Assembly: GCF_000350165.1 (NCBI RefSeq)
Contig: NZ_CAUI01000021.1
Span: 124,001-188,000, forward strand
Direction of reading: 5' to 3'
Length of the DNA: 64,000 nucleotides
Origin: Halanaerobium saccharolyticum subsp. saccharolyticum DSM 6643
Lineage (GTDB): Bacteria; Bacillota; Halanaerobiia; Halanaerobiales; Halanaerobiaceae
Shown here: positions 58,380 through 64,000 of the stretch, piece by piece
Layout of the letters: each line of letters begins with the position of its first letter
Numbering within the stretch: the first letter of the stretch is position 1
Program-made: the position numbers and the translations under genes
Notes under the pieces: model-generated
Database searches by the model: none
Told to the model about the DNA's origin: nothing
Seen by the model: the letters and a program-made list of their open reading frames with translations, nothing else

Positions 58380-59006
58380 TTGTTTAAAGAGAAGGAAGAA
58401 GAAGAGATTATAGAAATGGCCCAGGCTGGAAATGACTTTGCAATTGAATATCTAATAGATCAAAATATGGATATAGTCTATGCTAAGGCTAGATTCTTTT
58501 TTATCAAAGGCCTGGATCGCGATGATGTAATTCAGGAAGGTAGAGTTGGTTTATATAAGGCAATTAGAGACTTTAAAGAAGGGAAAGGGGCTTCCTTTAG
58601 GGGCTTTTCACAGCTTTGTGTACACAGACAGCTGGTATCTGCAATTAAAAAAGCAAATAGACAGAAACATATGCCATTAAATACATCTGCTTCTCTTGAT
58701 AAAAGCTTGGACTATGGTAATGAAACTGGCAGGACTTTCAACGAAATTTTACCAGATGAAGGCGAAGATCTAGAAAAAAAGTTTATCTGTCAGGAAACTC
58801 TAGTTACAATTATGGATGAGCTTTCAGAAGAGTTAACAGATTTAGAGTGGAATGTATTTATGCTTTATTTAAATAGCCAATCTTATCAAGAAATATCTGA
58901 TGAACTTGAGATTAATGTAAAAACCGTTGATAATGCTCTCCAAAGAGCCAGGAAAAAGATTGATGATCTTCGTGAACATTACAATCTCAAAGGAGTTGTT
59001 AATTAA
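58380..59006 (+). CDS. sigH: RNA polymerase sigma factor SigH (Spo0H)
   Basis: This 208-residue sigma-70 family protein has region 2 RDDVIQEGRVGLYKAIRDFKEG with CVHRQLVSAIKKANRQKHMPLN (about residues 45-100) and region 4 SYQEISDELEINVKTVDNALQRARKKI (about 168-194). The sequence closely follows B. subtilis SigH, which controls early sporulation and competence genes. Start is TTG after a G-rich ribosome site. It is followed two bases later by comF. Confidence 0.93.
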   Translation: MFKEKEEEEIIEMAQAGNDFAIEYLIDQNMDIVYAKARFFFIKGLDRDDVIQEGRVGLYKAIRDFKEGKGASFRGFSQLCVHRQLVSAIKKANRQKHMPLNTSASLDKSLDYGNETGRTFNEILPDEGEDLEKKFICQETLVTIMDELSEELTDLEWNVFMLYLNSQSYQEISDELEINVKTVDNALQRARKKIDDLREHYNLKGVVN

Positions 59007-59008
59007 AA

Positions 59009-59755
59009 TTGAAAGTACTTGATGTTTTAAAAGATTTAATTTATCCTGAAAAACCGGTCTGCCTGGCTTGTGGACGCAAATATGACCACTCAGAAATTGA
59101 AGGAATTTGTGATCGCTGTCTTTCGCGATTTTCATTTATTACAGAAGCCTGTCCAATCTGTGGTAGAGAAGTTGTGCCAGCAGTTTTAATTGAGGGGCAA
59201 CACTGTCCAGAATGCAGCGAAGAGCGACCACCGTATAATTTTGCCCGCAGTGTTTTTACTTATTCAGGTTATGCAAGAGAGGTTTTATTAGAATATAAAT
59301 ATGGTCATCGACCTGATTTAGCGGGTCCTTTTTCCCAGATGTTATTTCTTTACTATGATGAATATTTTAAAGATCAAAATATAGATTATTTAATTCCAGT
59401 TCCGATGCACGGAGAACGCAAAAATTATCGTGGTTATAATCAGGCAGCAAGATTAGCTCAAGCACTTTCGAAAAAAATTAAAATTGAATATAAAGATGTT
59501 ATTTCAAGAGTTAAAGACTCACTTCCACTTTATACACTGACTAAAAAGGCTAGAAAAATGGAGTTGGAAGGGGCTTTTCAACTTGAGGAAGACACTGATT
59601 CAGCTATTTTTAAGGATAAAAATATTTTAATTATTGATGATATTATCACCACCGGAACGACTTCTTCTGAAATATCTCACTTTATTTTAAAAGAAATGGA
59701 AGCTGCTAATGTCTATGTGTTGACAACAGCATCTGTTCCGGTAAAAATAGAATAA
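59009..59755 (+). CDS. comF: ComF-family phosphoribosyltransferase-like protein
   Basis: This 248-residue protein has an N-terminal zinc-binding part with four Cys pairs (CLAC, CDRC, CPIC and CPEC, residues 11-76). A C-terminal type I phosphoribosyltransferase domain with the PRPP loop IIDDIITTGTTSSEI (about 209-223) follows. ComFC proteins work in DNA uptake and transformation. The neighbouring SigH, which drives competence in relatives, fits. Start is TTG. Confidence 0.92.
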   Translation: MKVLDVLKDLIYPEKPVCLACGRKYDHSEIEGICDRCLSRFSFITEACPICGREVVPAVLIEGQHCPECSEERPPYNFARSVFTYSGYAREVLLEYKYGHRPDLAGPFSQMLFLYYDEYFKDQNIDYLIPVPMHGERKNYRGYNQAARLAQALSKKIKIEYKDVISRVKDSLPLYTLTKKARKMELEGAFQLEEDTDSAIFKDKNILIIDDIITTGTTSSEISHFILKEMEAANVYVLTTASVPVKIE

Positions 59756-59855
59756 TTAAAAGATTAAGCAGGAATTATATCTAATTTGTAGAATAATATA
59801 ATATACAGAAGTAAAATATAACAATACTAATAGTTGTAAGAGAGGAGTGAGCTTC

Positions 59856-60440
59856 ATGAAAATTATGACTTATGGTAAAAACATTGATGTTACCCCAGCT
59901 CTAAAGAAGCACGCAGAGGAGAAGGTGCGGAAACTAGAAAAGTATTTCAATGGAGAACCGATGGAAGTTCAGATCTCCATGGAAGTAGAAAAAGAAAGAC
60001 ATATTGTAGAAGTTACAGCTTTTGTTAAGGGTTTAATTCTACGAGGTGAAGAGGCTTCTGGCGATATGTATGCTTCTATTGATGGTGTAATGGATAAACT
60101 TGAGCGCCAGGTTAGAAAATATAAAACTAAAATTCATGATAGATACATCGAGAAAAAACAGGAATATAAAGAAGAATATAAGGAGAAGCGAAAAGAACAG
60201 GTTTTAAACCATCAGTTGGGTAATGATGAGGAAAATGTCGATACAGATGTTTTTGAACCTCAAATTGTGAGAACAAAACGCTTCCCAATGAAACCAATGA
60301 ATGTAGAAGAGGCCTGTATGCAGATGGATCTCTTAGATCATGACTTCTTTGTTTTCCACAATGCTGATACAGAAGAAACCAATGTGGTTTATAAGCGTAA
60401 AGACGGACATTATGGCTTAATTGAGCCTACGTTTGGTTAA
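59856..60440 (+). CDS. hpf: Ribosome hibernation promoting factor, long form
   Basis: This 194-residue protein has an N-terminal YfiA/RaiA domain (residues 1-105, MKIMTYGKNIDVTPALKKHAEEKVRKLEKYF-type start), a linker and a C-terminal dimerisation domain (FPMKPMNVEEACMQMDLLDHDFFVF). Long HPF pairs 70S ribosomes into 100S dimers in stationary phase. ATG at 59856 is preferred after AGAGGAG to the GTG at 59847, which is part of the ribosome site. Confidence 0.95.
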   Translation: MKIMTYGKNIDVTPALKKHAEEKVRKLEKYFNGEPMEVQISMEVEKERHIVEVTAFVKGLILRGEEASGDMYASIDGVMDKLERQVRKYKTKIHDRYIEKKQEYKEEYKEKRKEQVLNHQLGNDEENVDTDVFEPQIVRTKRFPMKPMNVEEACMQMDLLDHDFFVFHNADTEETNVVYKRKDGHYGLIEPTFG

Positions 60441-60465
60441 TAATTAAATAATAATGATTTAATGA

Positions 60466-60493
60466 GGATGCTCTTAGTTGAGCATCCTTTTTT
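60466..60493 (+). terminator. Terminator after hpf
   Basis: GGATGCTC pairs with GAGCATCC around TTAGTT, followed by six T. Confidence 0.93.
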
Positions 60494-60576
60494 CAGTTCT
60501 TCAGCTTTTTTTAATATAGTTTAAATATCCTCAACTAAAACTAATGAAATTCTAATCATGAGAACTCCGGCTTTGA

Positions 60577-60605
60577 TTGAGTTTTAAAGCCTAAGATGAT
60601 ATAAT
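60577..60605 (+). promoter_or_regulatory. Promoter of secA
   Basis: TTGAGT (60577-60582) and TATAAT (60600-60605) are 17 bp apart. The leader to the secA start is about 90 nt and shows no strong hairpin. Confidence 0.7.
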
Positions 60606-60700
60606 TATTTTGATTGAAATAATAAATGGCTATTAATTAGAGAAAACGATTAAAAATATAATCAAATGGATATTAAAGTTAACCTTAGGGAGGAAGATAA

Positions 60701-63268
60701 ATGTTTGAGTTCCTCAAGAACTTATTTAAAGATGCAAATGAAAAAGAATTAGAGAAATTAGAACCGATTGTAGAGGAAATTAACTCTTTAGAGCCGGAAA
60801 TGGAAGCTCTAAATAATCAGGAATTAAAAGCTAAAACTGAAGAATTTAAAAATAGATATCAGAATGGTGAAAGTCTGGATCAACTGCTGCCGGAGGCTTT
60901 TGCTGTAGTACGCGAAGCTTCTAAGAGGTCCACTGAAGCTGGATTTCGTCATTATGATGTACAGCTTTTAGGAGGAATTGTACTTCATCAGGGTAAAATT
61001 GCAGAAATGAAAACTGGTGAGGGTAAAACTTTAGCTGCAACTCTACCTGTCTATTTAAATGCTTTAAGCGGCAAAGGTGTACATGTAGTAACTGTTAATG
61101 ATTATTTGGCCGAAAGAGATAGTGAATGGATGGGTCAGATTTATCGCTTTTTAGGAATGTCAGTTGGAGTAATTTTAAGTGGGATGTCTCCAGCCGAAAG
61201 GCGAGAGGCCTATAATTGTGATATCACCTATGGTACTAATAATGAATTTGGCTTTGATTATCTGCGTGATAATATGGCCTATAAGGAAGAAGATTTAGTC
61301 CAGCGGGAATATCACTATGCAATTTTAGATGAGGTAGATAGTATTTTAATTGATGAGGCACGGACTCCCTTAATTATTTCAGGTCCGGTCCAGGAAAAAA
61401 GTTCAGATTATCGAAAATTTAATCGAGTTATTCCTGCTTTAAAGCGCGAAGAAGATTATGAGATTGATGAAAAAAACAAACTTGTAACATTAACTGAAGC
61501 TGGTGTTAAGAAAGCAGAAAAGAAATTAAATGTAGATAATCTTTATTCAGAAGAAAATTTCAAGCTCAATCATCAGTTAAACCAGGCTTTAAAAGCCCAT
61601 ACTTTAATGAAAAAAGATAGAGATTATATAGTTAAAGATGGAGCTGTAAAAATAGTTGATGAATTTACTGGTAGAGTAATGGAAGGTCGCCGCTATAGTG
61701 AGGGTTTACATCAGGCTATAGAAGCTAAAGAAGGCGTAGAAGTTCAAAAAGGAAGCCAGACTTTTGCTAAGATTACTCTGCAGAACTTCTTTAGAATGTA
61801 TGATAAACTTTCTGGAATGACAGGTACTGCAGAAACTGAGGAAGAAGAGTTTATTAAAATATATGATATGCCGGTAGTAGTTGTACCAACAAATGAACCA
61901 ATGATTAGAGATGACAAATCTGATCTGGTGTTTACAAATAAAGAGGCTAAATATAAAGCTGTAATTAAAGAAATAAAAGGAAGATATGAAAAAGGTCAGC
62001 CGGTACTTGTTGGTACTGCTGATATAGAAAATTCGGAGATGTTAAGTCGAGAGCTTAAAAAAGAAAGAGTACCTCATGAAGTTTTAAATGCTAAAAATCA
62101 TGAACGAGAAGCTGATATCATTAAAGATGCTGGTCAGAAAAACAGCATTACCATTGCTACTAATATGGCTGGTCGTGGTACTGATATTGTTTTAGGTGAA
62201 GGTGTAGTAGAACTCGGAGGTTTACATGTTTTAGGAACAGAGCGTCACGAAAGTCGTCGGATTGATAATCAGCTGCGGGGACGTGCTGGTCGTCAGGGAG
62301 ACCCAGGATCTTCTAGATTTTATGTTTCTTTAGAAGATGATTTATTAAGACTCTTTGGTTCAGATAAAATTAACGGTATTTTAGATAAACTGGGTGTAGA
62401 AGAAGATCAGCCGGTTGAGCATAAGCTGATATCTAATTCTATTGAGCGAGCCCAGCAAAAAGTAGAGGGTCGAAACTTTGATCTCAGAAAGGCAATTTTA
62501 GAATATGATGATATCTTAAATAAGCAGCGTGAGGTTATTTACGAACAGCGCAAAACTCTGCTGACTACAGATGAATTAGAAGAAAAAATTGCTGGGATGC
62601 TGGAACAGCTTTTAGATGATGTAATGGAAATGTTTATTTCAGAAGACTTACACCCAGATGAATGGGATTTAGAAGGAATGTTTGAATATTTACATGGTAT
62701 TGGTCTTGCTAAGGAAATAAATGTTGATGATTTAGACTCTATATCAAAAACTGACATTAAAGAAAAAATAACACTCAGTTCTTTAGCTGCTTATGAAGCG
62801 AAAAGAGAAAAAGTGGATTCAGATCGTTTCAATAAAATAATTAAATTCTTATCTTTAAGAGTAATAGATCGCAAATGGATGAATCACCTTGATAATATGG
62901 ATGAACTTCGACAGGGTATTGGTTTGAGAGCCTATGGGCAAAAGGATCCATTGACAGAATATAAATTTGAATCCTTTGATATGTTTAATGAACTGACTTC
63001 TTCGATTAGAGAAGATATAGTAGAAACTGCCTTTAAAGTTGAGGTTGAAGAAAAAGAAAGAATCCCAAAAGAACAAATTAATCAAAGACAGCTAAATTAC
63101 TCCTCGCCAGAGACAGCTCTAGAAGGTCAAGCCAAGGGCAGAGATAAAGCTAACGCTGGCAATGGAAGTATTGGTCAGAATACTGTAGTTAAGGAAGAAG
63201 AACCTGGTCGTAATGATCCCTGTCCCTGTGGCAGTGGTAAAAAATATAAAAAATGTTGTGGGAGATGA
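60701..63268 (+). CDS. secA: Protein translocase ATPase SecA
   Basis: SecA (855 residues) is the motor that drives preproteins through SecYEG. The Walker [12 protein letters not shown] is near residue 101 and [19 protein letters not shown] near 208. The second RecA-like domain has [14 protein letters not shown] and [11 protein letters not shown]. The preprotein and scaffold domains follow and the tail ends in the zinc motif [15 protein letters not shown]. Given the number of exported proteins in this window it must be heavily used. Stop overlaps an in-frame ATG of prfB. Confidence 0.97.
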   Translation: MFEFLKNLFKDANEKELEKLEPIVEEINSLEPEMEALNNQELKAKTEEFKNRYQNGESLDQLLPEAFAVVREASKRSTEAGFRHYDVQLLGGIVLHQGKIAEMKTGEGKTLAATLPVYLNALSGKGVHVVTVNDYLAERDSEWMGQIYRFLGMSVGVILSGMSPAERREAYNCDITYGTNNEFGFDYLRDNMAYKEEDLVQREYHYAILDEVDSILIDEARTPLIISGPVQEKSSDYRKFNRVIPALKREEDYEIDEKNKLVTLTEAGVKKAEKKLNVDNLYSEENFKLNHQLNQALKAHTLMKKDRDYIVKDGAVKIVDEFTGRVMEGRRYSEGLHQAIEAKEGVEVQKGSQTFAKITLQNFFRMYDKLSGMTGTAETEEEEFIKIYDMPVVVVPTNEPMIRDDKSDLVFTNKEAKYKAVIKEIKGRYEKGQPVLVGTADIENSEMLSRELKKERVPHEVLNAKNHEREADIIKDAGQKNSITIATNMAGRGTDIVLGEGVVELGGLHVLGTERHESRRIDNQLRGRAGRQGDPGSSRFYVSLEDDLLRLFGSDKINGILDKLGVEEDQPVEHKLISNSIERAQQKVEGRNFDLRKAILEYDDILNKQREVIYEQRKTLLTTDELEEKIAGMLEQLLDDVMEMFISEDLHPDEWDLEGMFEYLHGIGLAKEINVDDLDSISKTDIKEKITLSSLAAYEAKREKVDSDRFNKIIKFLSLRVIDRKWMNHLDNMDELRQGIGLRAYGQKDPLTEYKFESFDMFNELTSSIREDIVETAFKVEVEEKERIPKEQINQRQLNYSSPETALEGQAKGRDKANAGNGSIGQNTVVKEEEPGRNDPCPCGSGKKYKKCCGR

Positions 63269-63273
63269 TTGGA

Positions 63274-64000
63274 GTGAGCAAAAACTTTAAAGATAAATTT
63301 ACAGAATTAAAGCAGAGATTTCAGGATTTGAGTGATTTACTTTGACCGGGAAAAACTGCTTCAAAACAAAAAAGATATAGAAGCTGAGATGGCTGCTGGT
63401 GGATTCTGGGATGACAAAGAAAATGCACGCAAAAAATCGCAGAAACTTGATCTGATTAAAAAAAGATTAAAAGTTATCGAGCAGCTGGAAGAAAAATTTG
63501 AAGAAGCAGAGGTTTATTTCGAACTGGCAGCAGAAGAAGATGAGAGTTTAGATAGTGAGTTAAAGCTTACTTTAACAGAGCTTGAAAAAGAACTGGAAAA
63601 ACTTGAATTAAAACTGCGGTTAAATGAGCCATATGATGATCATAATGCAATTGTATCTATTCATCCAGGTGCTGGTGGAACAGAATCTCAGGACTGGGCG
63701 CAGATGCTGCTTAGAATGTACAGCCGCTGGGCAGAAACAAATGGATATGAACTGCAGACCCTAGATTTTAATTCTGGTGAAGAAGCTGGAATTAAAAGTG
63801 TGACTATGATGGTTAATGGTGATTATGCTTATGGTTATTTAAAAGGAGAAAAAGGAGTTCATCGTTTAGTCAGGATTTCTCCCTTTGATTCTTCAGGCAG
63901 AAGACATACTTCTTTTGCCTCGGTTGATGTAATGCCAGAAATTGATGATGATATAGAAGTTGATATTAATGAAAATGATTTAAAAATAGATACTTATAGG
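63274..64000 (+). CDS. prfB: Peptide chain release factor 2 (5' part, programmed +1 frameshift)
   Basis: RF2 ends translation at UGA and UAA. The first frame runs from GTG at 63274 (or ATG at 63265) for 23 codons to CTT TGA (63340-63345). Reading must shift +1, skipping base 63343, to continue GAC CGG GAA. The shifted frame stays open to the window end and encodes HPGAGGTESQDWAQMLLRMY and the codon-recognition tripeptide in RISPFDSSG. The GGQ motif would follow just beyond base 64000, after DTYR. The window cuts the gene there. It is probably cotranscribed with secA, as in many bacteria. Confidence 0.95.
63337..63346 (+). other. prfB programmed +1 frameshift site
   Basis: CTTTGAC (63340-63346) is the canonical slippery codon plus in-frame UGA and following C. 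The three bases before it are TTA, and the AGGGGG stimulator normally placed three bases upstream is not present; the nearest candidate is AGGA about 15 bases before. Confidence 0.92.

Noticed and set aside
60573-60605. TTGATT with TATAAT before secA
   Set aside because: Spacing is 21 bp; TTGAGT at 60577 with 17 bp is better.

Overview
The window is a low-GC, gene-dense chromosomal segment of a diderm (outer-membrane-bearing) Firmicute, most likely a halophilic fermenter of the Halanaerobiales. This assignment is an inference from gene content. There is a Firmicute-type gene stock (SigH, YueI/DUF1694, ComF, long HPF, PgcA, 1-phosphofructokinase-like PfkB, strong AGGAGG ribosome sites, many TTG starts). 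Alongside it lies a full lipid A and outer-membrane assembly cluster and an OmpM-like SLH porin. The ATP synthase carries a canonical Na+-type c subunit. No tRNA, rRNA, CRISPR array, prophage or insertion sequence was seen.

Layout. (1) 1-8463: 3' end of a WecA/TagO-type glycosyl-1-phosphate transferase, then an F-type ATP synthase operon (atpZ-B-E1-I-E2-F-H-A-G-D-C) closed by a terminator. It has two c-subunit genes with atpI between them. The second c has the complete Na+ signature; the first has lost the ion-binding glutamate (Ala) and the partner glutamine (Met). (2) 8541-14663: a YueI-family protein with an added Cys-pair tail, murA, a PfkB-family kinase, a CBS-pair protein and two tandem CPA2-type cation/proton antiporters, the second with Asp-Asp changed to Asp-Asn. 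(3) 14771-35847: about 21 kb of tightly packed, often overlapping genes, probably one long transcription unit with an internal promoter before lpxC. The order is mreB, an S55/SpoIVB-like protein, tamB, bamA, three OmpH/Skp-like proteins, lpxD-lpxC-fabZ-lpxA-lpxI-lpxB, lptC-lptA-lptB-lptF/G, a DUF3084 coiled-coil protein and a YqgF-like nuclease. This couples cell-shape, outer-membrane protein and LPS machinery. (4) 35848-38936: a near-consensus promoter, a roughly 240-nt structured leader, the SLH-porin and a small outer-membrane barrel protein. (5) 39053-44403: a dCache-HAMP-GGDEF-EAL protein and a dCache chemoreceptor, both with the amino-acid-binding dCache signature, then a convergent ccdA. 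(6) 44567-49116: three further envelope proteins and an LptD-like protein. (7) 49272-53714: pgcA and galU (sugar phosphate and UDP-glucose supply), then a convergent radical SAM/HhH protein. (8) 53941-60493: a SPOR-SpoIID-like-phosphodiester glycosidase fusion, a small envelope protein, split heptose kinase/adenylyltransferase (LPS core heptose), a 34-aa membrane ORF, sigH, comF and hpf. (9) 60577-64000: secA and the 5' part of prfB with its programmed +1 frameshift.

The most interesting signals are the ion-site-less c subunit encoded beside a normal Na+ c subunit, the possible operator on the lpxC promoter, the SLH-porin leader with an orphan perfect Shine-Dalgarno, the SPOR/SpoIID/NAGPA fusion, and the D-to-N antiporter paralogue. 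All calls are by reading the sequence; no database search was run.
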